This document shows, in pieces, positions 54,929-62,296 of a stretch of 64,000 nucleotides of DNA (position 1 is its first letter; each line of letters starts with the position of its first letter). Origin of the DNA: Pseudomonas sp. GM18 (GTDB lineage: Bacteria; Pseudomonadota; Gammaproteobacteria; Pseudomonadales; Pseudomonadaceae). The translations under genes and the position numbers were made by a program. The notes below the pieces were generated by a model. It saw only the letters and a list, made by a program, of their open reading frames with translations. It did not search any database and had not been told where the DNA came from. The DNA lies in assembly GCF_000282195.1 (NCBI RefSeq), contig NZ_AKJT01000022.1, positions 124,001-188,000 on the forward strand, in the 5' to 3' direction.

Positions 54929-56290
54929 ATGAATCAGTTTATATGGCTCCTTATTGGTGCAATGTTTAGTGGCCTGCTAGGTTTGCCCAGTGCGTTTGCG
55001 CAGGATGATTGCAACGAGATCACCATAAGCGAGCAAATTGATAGGTGTTCTGATGTCGCGAAGAACACTGCCGATTCTCAGTTGAATACGAGTTACCACC
55101 AGTTGATGACTCGACTCGAAACGCAGTATCGAGCCGAACCCGACACAGGGGCGGCGTATACGGTGAAGGTCAAAGAAGCACAGCGTGTGTGGATAAAGTT
55201 GCGCGATGCGAGTTGTCCGCTCGAAGCGTTTGAGATTAAGCCTGGCACGTCCGCTTATGTGGCGACGGTGAACAATTGCATCGCAAGAATGAGCCGCGAG
55301 CGCACAGTCTTTCTGGACAGTATTGCGCCCGACATCGTGAGTGGTTCAGCTTTTGGGCGAGGGTCAGACGTCTCGTGTCCATCCCAGAACTTTGCTCAGT
55401 TTCTGCCGGCATTCACCGCCAGTGCTGAAACCCAGAAGCGCCTAACCGCACTGGCGGTGAAAATATTGGTGTTGAAGCGGACCTCGGATCCAGGTCGATT
55501 TGAACCGCAAATTACTGCGGATACTGGCTCCAGTTTGACGTTTCCGTTGATGGCTGCGATGGAAGGCAGGACTGGAGGGGTTGAGATCGAAACGGTCGAC
55601 GACACTCACATGAACGTTGTGGATAAACGAGCCGGTAACAGCAACATCAAGATTTTTAACTTTGCTAAAAAGTCGTGTTGGTCGCTGGTGGGGATTGAGG
55701 ATTGGTCGATCAGCGAGAAGGAGCTTGTCGCATCAGGTAGACCTGGAATGAACCGTGCTGAGAACCTTTGTTTTCAACGTGCCGAGGGCTTGGGTGGTTT
55801 AGGGTTTCTTGAGCAGTACCGTTTGACTAAGGAGTTGATTGAAGCGTCCCTGGAAAACTATGTCTGTGCTGCGGAGTCGGGTGATCCACAGGCGAGTCTG
55901 TCGGCGGCAAGTTTGAGTCTTTCGCAGATGGCGCCTCAATTGGAAACCAGCAAGCTTGAGGCTTTGTTCAAAGCGGCATCGACGACACCGAGCGGCGCTT
56001 TGGGTTATGCCACTTATTTTTGTAACGGTAATTCCACCGACTATAACGGCCCTTGCCTGCACCCCGAGCAGGCAGAAAGGGAAGTTATTCGCGCGGTTTC
56101 CATGGGCTCCACAGATGCGATGAACTACCTTGGGTCTTCCTTTGAGGATGGCCAGTTGGGAACAAAGGATATGTCCCGGGCGTTGGCCTGTTATCAGTTG
56201 TCAGCTGATAAAGGTAGCCCGCAGGGTAGCGACGGCGTGAAGCGTTTGGTTTCGCAAGGCTCAGACATAAAGGCCAGTCGCTGCCTGTAA
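54929..56290 (+). CDS. Exported LprI-domain protein with Sel1-like repeats
   Basis: 453 residues from ATG 54929 (AAGGA nine bases upstream; ATG 54920 is too close). Signal peptide ~1-25 ('LPSAFAQDD'). Residues ~28-125 form an LprI/DUF1311-like domain ('CSDVAKNTADSQLNTSYHQLMTRL', 'VKEAQRVWIKLRDASC'), the domain of a mycobacterial lysozyme inhibitor. A unique middle part follows, then Sel1-like repeats at ~370-440 ('AEREVIRAVSMGSTDAMNYLGSSFEDGQ...'). Protection against lysozyme-type effectors is an attractive inference because a GH19-like effector lies upstream. A terminator follows. Confidence 0.75.
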   Translation: MNQFIWLLIGAMFSGLLGLPSAFAQDDCNEITISEQIDRCSDVAKNTADSQLNTSYHQLMTRLETQYRAEPDTGAAYTVKVKEAQRVWIKLRDASCPLEAFEIKPGTSAYVATVNNCIARMSRERTVFLDSIAPDIVSGSAFGRGSDVSCPSQNFAQFLPAFTASAETQKRLTALAVKILVLKRTSDPGRFEPQITADTGSSLTFPLMAAMEGRTGGVEIETVDDTHMNVVDKRAGNSNIKIFNFAKKSCWSLVGIEDWSISEKELVASGRPGMNRAENLCFQRAEGLGGLGFLEQYRLTKELIEASLENYVCAAESGDPQASLSAASLSLSQMAPQLETSKLEALFKAASTTPSGALGYATYFCNGNSTDYNGPCLHPEQAEREVIRAVSMGSTDAMNYLGSSFEDGQLGTKDMSRALACYQLSADKGSPQGSDGVKRLVSQGSDIKASRCL

Positions 56291-56316
56291 ATTTCGCCGT
56301 GCAGGTATAAATGCTG

Positions 56317-56349
56317 AAGAAGGGGACGTTAAGTCCCCTTCTTATTTTT
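56317..56349. terminator. Bidirectional terminator
   Basis: AAGAAGGGGAC-GTTAA-GTCCCCTTCTT with a flanking T run on the plus strand. It ends the LprI gene and possibly the DUF6124 gene facing it. A near copy lies at 61299-61329, as part of the duplicated module. Confidence 0.88.
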
Positions 56350-56350
56350 G

Positions 56351-56731
56351 CTACGCCTTCGCCCGATGCTCCGCCGGATTCGGCGAATCAATATGATCCA
56401 GCGCTCGCTCCACCAACAACTGCGCCCCATCGGCCATTCTGCTGAGCGCCAGGGCTACTGATCTTCGAGTGCCGTCAATGTCATCAGCCAGGTCGGCAGC
56501 GATGGCGCTGATGGACTTCAGGTCTTCTGATGCGTTGGCCAGGAGGGCTTCGGTGTCGATGTCGGGGGAGACGGTGAAGAGTTTGCCTTTGCGCTTGGGT
56601 TTTTCGTTGGGTGGCGGGGCGAAATGGTGGTCGAGGGCGCGTTCGGCGGCTTCGTGGAGTTTTTTGGAATCGAAGGATTCGTAGGGGGATGTGGCTTCGT
56701 TTTCAGGAGGATTTGGTGTTGGCTTGATCAT
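56351..56731 (-). CDS. DUF6124 family protein, copy 2
   Basis: 126 residues, unknown function. Pro-rich start ('MIKPTPNPPENEATSPYES'), then 'DSKKLHEAAERALDHHF', a basic stretch, and the helical end ('DTEALLANASEDLKSISAIAADLADDIDGTRRSVALALSRMADG'). Nearly identical to copy 3 except for the second residue and a few others; more distant from copy 1. ATG 56731 has GGAG nine bases upstream, inside the leader's pairing region. Confidence 0.85.
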   Translation of the reverse strand: MIKPTPNPPENEATSPYESFDSKKLHEAAERALDHHFAPPPNEKPKRKGKLFTVSPDIDTEALLANASEDLKSISAIAADLADDIDGTRRSVALALSRMADGAQLLVERALDHIDSPNPAEHRAKA

Positions 56732-56739
56732 TAAGTGTT

Positions 56740-56863
56740 ACTCCATGATTTAAGGAGCTGACACCGTTTCGCGTGCACTTCGAAAGAGGTGGCAGCTGTG
56801 CATAGGTGTGCAAGACCGGTGGAGTCACCCGGCAGACCCGAAGGTCTCCCATACACAGCTGCC
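56740..56863 (-). ncRNA. Structured mRNA leader of DUF6124 copy 2
   Basis: Minus strand. P1: 56848-56863 pairs with 56791-56806 over 16 bp (two G-U). P2: 56834-56847, AGACC-UUCG-GGUCU. P3: 56816-56832, CCGG with 9-nt loop GUGACUCCA. P4: 56762-56791, CACC/GGTG plus TTTCG/CGAAA. The P3 loop ACTCCA is complementary to TGGAGT at the ribosome-binding site (56740-56745). The linker TGCAC (56808-56812) is complementary to GTGCA in the P4 loop (56774-56778). A sigma-S-like -10 (CTATGCTC) lies at 56876-56883, so transcription would start just before P1. Confidence 0.8.
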
Positions 56864-57084
56864 ATAACGATTCGCGAGCATAGGAAAACGCTCGATGAAT
56901 TGCCATAACCGAATGTGTACTCCACCGAACTTGCACGTCCGAGTCACCGATTTTGCGGTGACGAACAGAGGTTATCGGTGAACGCGAGCACCGGATAGTT
57001 CATGAACAGCCCGACGTGTTGAAGGAAATGTCCGATGGCATCGACGTCAACGTAGGCGGATGATTGAGCGTTTTTAAACACGAC

Positions 57085-57127
57085 GCCTGAGCCGGTTAAA
57101 CCGTAGGTTTTTTGAGTGATCAACATG
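57085..57127 (+). pseudogene. Remnant resembling the 3' end of vgrG
   Basis: GCCTGAGCCGGTTAAACCG, then TAGGTTTTTTGAGTGATC and AACATG, aligns with the end of vgrG at ~50669-50718 (CCTGAGAAGGTTAAACCGAAGG...GAGTGATCGACATG), with an 8-9 base deletion in the T-rich part. The similarity runs into the start of the following gene. It marks a place where DNA behind a vgrG was copied or moved. Confidence 0.7.
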
Positions 57128-58405
57128 GATTGTATTTTTAAAAAAGGATGCGGCTTCACGGCGGCTCTGATGGGCGCAGTTGTTCTGAGCCTGTTCCTTG
57201 GGGGCACGGATGCGTTCGCTGAAGATCAACCTTGCCCGTTCGAGGTGCCTCAAACGGAACTGAAGGTTGCAAGCTGCGTTCAGGAAGGGGGCGTGAACAT
57301 ACTCAAGCTTGTGCCCCGTAACCAACCGGACTACGCCAACAACTTCGACAATCTCCCCACTGTCATTGTTACTGGGAAAAACCTGCAGGACATTTTGGCG
57401 GTTGTCGGAATCGACAATACACGGCGCTATAACAAGCTGATCGAACTGCCTGATGCTGAATCAATCATGGAGTTTTCGGACGCTGCAGTGACAGCCAAAG
57501 CGTCGATGAAGCAGCAAGACTGGAAGCTGCTGGACATGAAAAACGTTATTTATCCTGGCCCGGGCGGTGTTGAGGGGTTCGGATTAATCTGCAACACGCT
57601 TCAAGCAGAAACCAAGAAGGGTTTTGTCGTTGTTTCGCAGTGCAACACTTTCTATGAACGTGAGAGATCAAGCCTGAAAAAAATTCTTTTCGGGATCACC
57701 TGCGAGCCCCCAAAAAGTGAAGCATTCCCAGCGCTCAACACAGACTCGGGCTCTATCGTTTTCAACTACGCCAAACTGCCTGAAGAAGAACCCCAAGGCT
57801 CTGACGACGTCGCCATCGACGTCGATTTCGTAAATTGTGCTGACGGTTCAAAAAAGAACATGGGCGGGCTGCCATTTTTGGCGGCCACCGGACGAGTGCA
57901 AGCGGCTTTCTTTGCGCAGGCTGAGCCCGAAGCCGAGCCGGTGCTTTTCGTTATACATGCGGTCGGAATCAGAGCTTACACGGGCGTTAATTATTTGGGC
58001 GACTACTACACCGTTCACGCGTATTCCCCTACGCCGACGGGTTACGTCAGGGATGAGCGGTTGTCGAACTATTTTGGCAATGGCGGTGATATTGCGCGTG
58101 ATGCCGAGTCGGAGGAGTTGGTCTACACGTTCCCGTATAAAACCACTGGTGACATCGTGGCCAAACTCAATTCTGCCGCTTATAAACGCTGGGCAGCGGG
58201 GGACAGGGTGACACTCACGATTAACAAAAAGACCCCAATCTACAGTTCGCCCGTTTTGGCGGACATGACGAAAATGTATTTGATCAAGGGCGACTCGGTG
58301 TTGCAGGAAGGGGTTGAGGCGGGTTGGCTGAAAATCATGTTTAAAACCCCCAAAGGAAAGGCGATTCGGGGCTGGGTTCAATGCAACGATGCCGATGGTT
58401 GTTAG
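57125..58405 (+). CDS. Exported protein with C-terminal SH3-like domain
   Basis: 426 residues. Signal peptide ~1-32 ('VVLSLFLGGTDAFAEDQ'). The mature part has paired Cys and no family I recognise up to ~355. The last ~65 residues look like a bacterial SH3 domain ('INKKTPIYSSPVLADMTKMYLIKGDSV', 'GWLKIMFKTPKGKAIRGWVQC'), which often binds cell-wall peptides. ATG 57125 is chosen over GTG 57116. It lies directly behind a vgrG-end remnant, so it may once have followed a vgrG as cargo or immunity gene. Confidence 0.7.
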   Translation: MDCIFKKGCGFTAALMGAVVLSLFLGGTDAFAEDQPCPFEVPQTELKVASCVQEGGVNILKLVPRNQPDYANNFDNLPTVIVTGKNLQDILAVVGIDNTRRYNKLIELPDAESIMEFSDAAVTAKASMKQQDWKLLDMKNVIYPGPGGVEGFGLICNTLQAETKKGFVVVSQCNTFYERERSSLKKILFGITCEPPKSEAFPALNTDSGSIVFNYAKLPEEEPQGSDDVAIDVDFVNCADGSKKNMGGLPFLAATGRVQAAFFAQAEPEAEPVLFVIHAVGIRAYTGVNYLGDYYTVHAYSPTPTGYVRDERLSNYFGNGGDIARDAESEELVYTFPYKTTGDIVAKLNSAAYKRWAAGDRVTLTINKKTPIYSSPVLADMTKMYLIKGDSVLQEGVEAGWLKIMFKTPKGKAIRGWVQCNDADGC

Positions 58406-58514
58406 TCGACTTTCTATTAGAAATTTTAGAGGCGAGACGGGCCCCGTGATTAATCACTAAATCTCCCGTTTTCCGTTAGACTTGCGCCCCTTAAGGAAGC
58501 TCTCAGGACACGGA

Positions 58515-59003
58515 ATGCCAGTCCCCTCATATACCCTTCGCCAAGCCCTGGTCGTTTGGCTATACGCCGCCGCACTGGTGCATCTGCTCGTCAGCATCCT
58601 GCTGACCTGGGCCGGCCATTCCGGCTTGCTCGATGGCTACCTGCAAACTATCGAAAAAGCCTTCTGGGTGGTCGACGCCGTACCCACCGCCGCCCGCACG
58701 CAACAAGTCTGGTGGCTCGCCCTATTCGGCGCCACGCTGCAAAGCTATTCCCTCTACATGCTCGCTCTCGTGCACCTCGGCCATCGTCTCAAAACCCCTA
58801 TGGCATGGGGCTGGTTGATTGCCGGCATCGTGCTCTGGGCGCCGCAGGACATGTTGATTTCCCTTCAGGCACAGGTCTGGTCGCACCTGTGGTTCGACAG
58901 CTTCGCGCTGCTCACTTTGCTGCCGCCGCTGTTCTGGCTCTATCGCCACGACCGCCGCACCTCCACCTCAAAACACACACCGAGTGACGCTGACAATGCC
59001 TGA
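58515..59003 (+). CDS. Membrane protein of unknown function
   Basis: 162 residues with four hydrophobic segments ('ALVVWLYAAALVHLLVSILLTW', 'LALFGATLQSYSLYMLALVHL', 'WGWLIAGIVLWAPQDMLISL', 'FALLTLLPPLFWLY'). GC-rich with core-genome codon use, unlike the flanking exported proteins. ATG 58515 is preferred; the gene overlaps the next frame (58996) by 8 bases. It looks like a chromosomal gene caught inside the island together with its truncated partner. Confidence 0.7.
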   Translation: MPVPSYTLRQALVVWLYAAALVHLLVSILLTWAGHSGLLDGYLQTIEKAFWVVDAVPTAARTQQVWWLALFGATLQSYSLYMLALVHLGHRLKTPMAWGWLIAGIVLWAPQDMLISLQAQVWSHLWFDSFALLTLLPPLFWLYRHDRRTSTSKHTPSDADNA

Positions 59004-59142
59004 TTTTTCTCTCCTGGATTGGGCGGTCACGTTGCTGATTGCCCAGGCAAGTCTGGGTGCGCCCGACACGCTGTATCACCACGAACTGACCGTCGCGCTG
59101 CCTCATCGACACAGTGCGCGGCTTGTTTATGGACAGCCTTAA
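58996..59142 (+). pseudogene. Truncated membrane gene (5' end only)
   Basis: ATG 58996 opens a frame of 48 codons: 'MPDFSLLDWAVTLLIAQ', 'LGAPDTLYHHELTVALPHRHSAR', then it runs into unrelated sequence and stops at 59140-59142. From memory, intact pseudomonad homologues continue as a longer membrane protein after the HHEL part. The start overlaps the upstream stop, as in a real operon. The break lies just before the next cargo-type gene, so an insertion or deletion probably cut it. Confidence 0.65.
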
Positions 59143-59191
59143 TCTGGCTGGACGGAATGGTGTGTGACTAGTCAAAACATGGGAGTTGTCG

Positions 59192-59614
59192 TTGAAAAAG
59201 TTATTGATGTTGATGTTGCTGGTTTTCCCTTTTATCGCTCACGGCGAAGTGGAAACAGAGATCCTCTGTTTCCGAGCCTTTGAAGGCAATGATATTAAGT
59301 TTGAGTTCAGGAACTACCATGATCCGGCAGCCAAGTGGAGCGGGGCGTTGGTAAAGTATGCAACGTCCAAAGAGTCGATCCCGTTGGTACACAAAAGTAC
59401 CGAGCAAGAAGCAACGACCGAAGGCCGGTCTTATCTATTTATCACCAGGTGGAGCGAAGTCGTTGGCGGCGCGATCACGGGTGAATATGTCATGGTCCGC
59501 CAAGGTCCGGTTATTTACGCCATGTCGTACAAAAACGCTAAGAGCAAGAAACACTATTCGTTTGAGCGTTACCCGTCAATCAAGTCTTCTCCAGAGACGG
59601 GGTGTCAGTGGTGA
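59192..59614 (+). CDS. Small exported protein of unknown function
   Basis: 140 residues from TTG 59192, supported by GGGAG seven bases upstream; TTG 59186 and ATG 59207 are alternatives. Signal peptide '(M)KKLLMLMLLVFPFIAHGEVE'. The mature part holds two Cys, near both ends, and beta-type strands ('AKWSGALVKYATSKESIPLVHKS', 'ITGEYVMVRQGPVIYAMSYKN'). No family recognised. It overlaps the next gene (TGGTGA), so the two are coupled. Candidate orphan immunity protein. Confidence 0.65.
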   Translation: MKKLLMLMLLVFPFIAHGEVETEILCFRAFEGNDIKFEFRNYHDPAAKWSGALVKYATSKESIPLVHKSTEQEATTEGRSYLFITRWSEVVGGAITGEYVMVRQGPVIYAMSYKNAKSKKHYSFERYPSIKSSPETGCQW

Positions 59615-60693
59615 AGATATTTACAGTCAGTAAGTTGAAGTTTTCGATTTTCTTATTGGTAATCTGCTGTTCAAGCGCGGGTGCCGCGCCTCAAGTTCTC
59701 AAGGAGATACCAGCCAGCTTATTGGGCGATGCCTCGCGTCAAAAAGTGTTTGTACTGACCGGCGATGCTGACGAGGCCTACCGCCGATTGTTGATTTCGC
59801 CCGAGCAAGGTGCCAGCGATAACATTCTGCTGGACACATCCGCGGCATTGCCGTTGATCAAGAGCCAATACTCGGCGGCCATGAGTGAAGGCTTCAGCGT
59901 CAATGTGATCAACAGCCCGGCGGGTGTGCTTACGGTTGTCGATGTGCAAGGGGAGCCCGTGTCAGTCAAGCAGTCTTCCGCCGAAGCCGGGGACGCGCTT
60001 GTGCTGGTCAGCAACGAAGAAGATAACGGCGTTTACAACTTCAATCTGGTGTTCCGCTACAACAAAAACTCAAAACAGTTTGAGCTGAGAAGCGTGTCGC
60101 AGGTAACCAACAACGAGTCCTGTGATCGCTCGGTAGTCAGTGTTGAAGACGTACCGAAAAGCATGATCGGTGAAACCTCGTTGGCGTCTTTTGATGGGCG
60201 CAAGGTATTAGAGCGGTTGCATGACCTGCACGTTATGCGACCCGCCGAGGGCTACAAAAAACTGATGATGTCGGATATCGCTTACCAGCTCGACCAGGCG
60301 CTGGCACTGTATCGAAAAGGGCAGACTGATGAAGTTTCGACGGTGATGGCGAATTTTCTGATGGATGGGGGCGAAGGCCACTGCTATCCGCACAGCTATA
60401 TCGCGCAAAAGTATGACTTCGCTCAGATGCCGGGTTGGTCTAACGACTTGGGTTTTCTACTGGGTGAAACCGGCTATTACGACGAGTCCATTGAGCTGTT
60501 GAACGCGGTTATCGCCAGAAATCCTGCCAGAACCGTTGCCTACTTGAATCTCGCGGACAGTTACTGGGGCGTGAACGATAAGGCGCGGGCGGCACGGGCT
60601 TACAAGAAGTACGCCTCGTTGATGTCCGGCGCGGGTAAGGCGTCGAAGATTCCCGCGAGAGTGATTGAGCGCACCGACGGAGCGGTGGAATGA
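59611..60693 (+). CDS. Exported protein with TPR-like C-terminal part
   Basis: About 360 residues from GTG 59611 (GTG 59602 and 59608 are also in frame). Signal peptide '...FSIFLLVICCSSAGAAPQ'. The first ~170 residues are beta-rich; the last ~100 look like TPR repeats ('DLGFLLGETGYYDESIELLNAVIARNPARTVAYLNLADSYWGVNDKARAARAYKKY'). Unknown function. Starts and stops overlap with both neighbours (59614 and 60690), forming a three-gene unit of exported proteins. Confidence 0.7.
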   Translation: MKIFTVSKLKFSIFLLVICCSSAGAAPQVLKEIPASLLGDASRQKVFVLTGDADEAYRRLLISPEQGASDNILLDTSAALPLIKSQYSAAMSEGFSVNVINSPAGVLTVVDVQGEPVSVKQSSAEAGDALVLVSNEEDNGVYNFNLVFRYNKNSKQFELRSVSQVTNNESCDRSVVSVEDVPKSMIGETSLASFDGRKVLERLHDLHVMRPAEGYKKLMMSDIAYQLDQALALYRKGQTDEVSTVMANFLMDGGEGHCYPHSYIAQKYDFAQMPGWSNDLGFLLGETGYYDESIELLNAVIARNPARTVAYLNLADSYWGVNDKARAARAYKKYASLMSGAGKASKIPARVIERTDGAVE

Positions 60694-61292
60694 TGAACGG
60701 GCTCAAGAAGGTTTTTTTGAGTGTGGCGGGTATTGGTTTCGCCGCGTTAATGATCCCCGTTCATGCGCAGGAAACGTGCGACAAGAACAGTTTTACGACG
60801 CCCGATTTGATCATTTGTGGTCAACAAAGCTTCGAGAAATTGGATGCGGCACTCAATGAGCAGTACAAAAAAGCTTTGGTCAGTTTGCTTCCCGCGGACA
60901 AGAAGCTGTTGATAGATGTGCAGCGCAACTGGGTAAAGTTTAAAGAGGAGTACTGCGAAGAAATCTATCAGGCGACGTTTCCGGGTGCAGAAGCACCTAT
61001 CGAAAAGCTGGCGTGTTTATCGCACATCACCAACTCAAGATTGGGCGAGTTGATCTATTTGCAGACGGGGCTGACCAATGATGGCTTTTACAAGGCCGCC
61101 TCGGTGATGGCGGGGAAAGATCGCGCCTATGGACTCCAGGATTCGATCAATCGTTTGGGAGGTGATGACTTCGCCGATCCGGTTTGGAAGCACTACGCTG
61201 AAGGGCACTGTGAAATGAGCTTCAGCCTTTTCAGGGAAGACCTTGCGAACTGCATGGTGAGGATGCGTTTTCAGCTGCCGTTCAATCGCTAA
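60690..61292 (+). CDS. Exported LprI-like protein
   Basis: 200 residues from ATG 60690, which overlaps the previous stop. Signal peptide ~1-26 ('MIPVHAQET'). An LprI/DUF1311-like domain fills ~30-120 ('TPDLIICGQQSFEKLDAALNEQYKKALVSL', 'LIDVQRNWVKFKEEYC', 'CLSHITNSRLGEL'). The second LprI-type protein in this region. It may inhibit lysozyme-like effectors in the periplasm (inference from the family name-giver). A terminator follows. Confidence 0.78.
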   Translation: MMNGLKKVFLSVAGIGFAALMIPVHAQETCDKNSFTTPDLIICGQQSFEKLDAALNEQYKKALVSLLPADKKLLIDVQRNWVKFKEEYCEEIYQATFPGAEAPIEKLACLSHITNSRLGELIYLQTGLTNDGFYKAASVMAGKDRAYGLQDSINRLGGDDFADPVWKHYAEGHCEMSFSLFREDLANCMVRMRFQLPFNR

Positions 61293-61298
61293 ACAAGA

Positions 61299-61329
61299 AA
61301 GGGGACGTTAAGTCCCCTTCGTATTTTTT
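61299..61329. terminator. Bidirectional terminator, copy of 56317-56349
   Basis: AAGGGGAC-GTTAA-GTCCCCTT followed by GTATTTTTT. It ends the LprI-like gene and faces the DUF6124 copy 3 stop. Confidence 0.88.
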
Positions 61330-61330
61330 G

Positions 61331-61711
61331 CTACGCCTTCGCCCGATGCTCCACCGGATTTGGCGAATCAATATGATCCAGCGCTCGCTCCACCATCAAC
61401 TGAACCCCATCCGCCATTCTGCTGAGCGCCAGGGCGACTGAGCGGCGGGTGCCGTCGATGTCATCAGCCAGGTCGGCGGCGATGGCGCTGATGGACTTCA
61501 GGTCTTCGGAGGCGTTGGCCAGGAGGGCTTCGGTGTCGATGTCGGGGGACACGGTGAAGAGTTTGCCTTTGCGCTTGGGTTTTTCGTTGGGTGGTGGGGC
61601 GAAATGGTGGTCGAGGGCGCGTTCGGCGGCTTCGTGGAGTTTTCTGGAGTCGAAGGATTCGTAGGGAGAAGTGGCTTCGTTTTCAGGAGGATTTGGTGTT
61701 GGCTTGAACAT
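61331..61711 (-). CDS. DUF6124 family protein, copy 3
   Basis: 126 residues, unknown function, almost the same as copy 2 ('MFKPTPNPPENEATSPYESFDSRKLHEAAERALDHHF'; 'MADGVQLMVERALDHIDSPNPVEHRAKA'). ATG 61711 has GGGA nine bases upstream. An open frame runs on through the leader to 61924, but the leader is structured RNA and copies 1 and 2 confirm the start used here. Confidence 0.85.
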   Translation of the reverse strand: MFKPTPNPPENEATSPYESFDSRKLHEAAERALDHHFAPPPNEKPKRKGKLFTVSPDIDTEALLANASEDLKSISAIAADLADDIDGTRRSVALALSRMADGVQLMVERALDHIDSPNPVEHRAKA

Positions 61712-61715
61712 AGGT

Positions 61716-61841
61716 GTAATCCCGTAATTAAGGAGCCGACACCGTTTCGCGTGCACTTCGAAAGAGGTGGCAGCTGTGTATAGGTGTGCAAGACCGGCGG
61801 GATTACCCGGCAGACCCGAAGGTCTCCCATACACAGCAGCC
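61716..61841 (-). ncRNA. Structured mRNA leader of DUF6124 copy 3
   Basis: Minus strand. P1: 61826-61841 pairs with 61769-61784 (16 positions, one mismatch, one G-U). P2: 61812-61825 (UUCG loop). P3: 61794-61810, CCGG stem with 9-nt loop GUAAUCCCG. P4: 61740-61769. All nine P3 loop bases (61798-61806) are complementary to the ribosome-binding site (61716-61724). The linker/P4-loop pairing is as in copy 2. Sigma-S-like -10 (CTATGCTC) at 61854-61861. Confidence 0.8.
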
Positions 61842-62024
61842 ATAACGGTTCGCGAGCATAGGAAAATGCTCGATGAATTGCCATAACCATCGTGTATCCC
61901 ACCGGACTTGCACGTCCGGGTCACCGATTTTGCGGTGACGGATAGAGGTTATCGGTGAAGGCCAAGGTCGCCTAGTTCACGGACAGCCCGGCGTTTTGAA
62001 GGAAATGTCCGAGAGGTTTGAGGG

Positions 62025-62066
62025 CATCAAGATCAAAAGATCGCAGCCTTCGGTAGCTCCTACAGG
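62025..62066. repeat. Half REP-like element
   Basis: GATCAAAAGATCGCAGCC followed by TTCGGTAGCTCCTACAG: one arm of the 3096-3195 palindrome family, in the gap between the island edge and the SCP2-like gene. Confidence 0.65.
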
Positions 62067-62100
62067 AATGTGTTTCTTCAGGTGTAGGGCGGGTGTTGGG

Positions 62101-62153
62101 TGTGACGCGGAGTGTCACGGGATGCATTCCCACGCGGGAGCGTGGGAACGATC
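62101..62153. repeat. Partial REP-like element of the 1843/10238 family
   Basis: GGATGCATTCCCACGC then GGGAGCGTGGGAACGATC: the right half of the element seen complete at 1843-1953 and 10238-10347. Confidence 0.7.
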
Positions 62154-62296
62154 AAGGTTGAGGCGGGAAAGCGTGACTTGGCGGTCATCATGCGGGAAAA
62201 GTGGTTCATCTTCTTCTAACGCAACACGATGGTGGCGTTCTGGCTTGAAGCGGCTACACTGCGCCGGCCGTTCATTTTTCTTTTGAGGCTGTGCGC

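Larger units (their letters stand above)
56318..57035. repeat. Duplicated DUF6124 module, left copy
   Basis: About 0.72 kb comprising terminator, DUF6124 gene, structured leader and ~170 bases of conserved upstream DNA, matched almost base for base by 61299-62012. Upstream features shared by both include a GTCACCG/CGGTGAC hairpin (56943-56962) and the sequence TTGAAGGAAATGTCCGA near the outer end. Same orientation in both copies, so recombination between them would delete the 5 kb in between. Confidence 0.85.
61299..62012. repeat. Duplicated DUF6124 module, right copy
   Basis: Nearly identical to 56318-57035 in the same orientation: terminator, DUF6124 gene, structured leader, GTCACCG/CGGTGAC hairpin (61920-61939) and the outer TTGAAGGAAATGTCCGA. 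It lies at the right edge of the island, just before the REP-like elements and the SCP2-like gene. Confidence 0.85.

Noticed and set aside
61712..61924. In-frame N-terminal extension of DUF6124 copy 3 through the leader
   Set aside because: The leader has conserved RNA structure, and copy 1 does not keep the frame; the start at 61711 matches the other copies and has a ribosome site.
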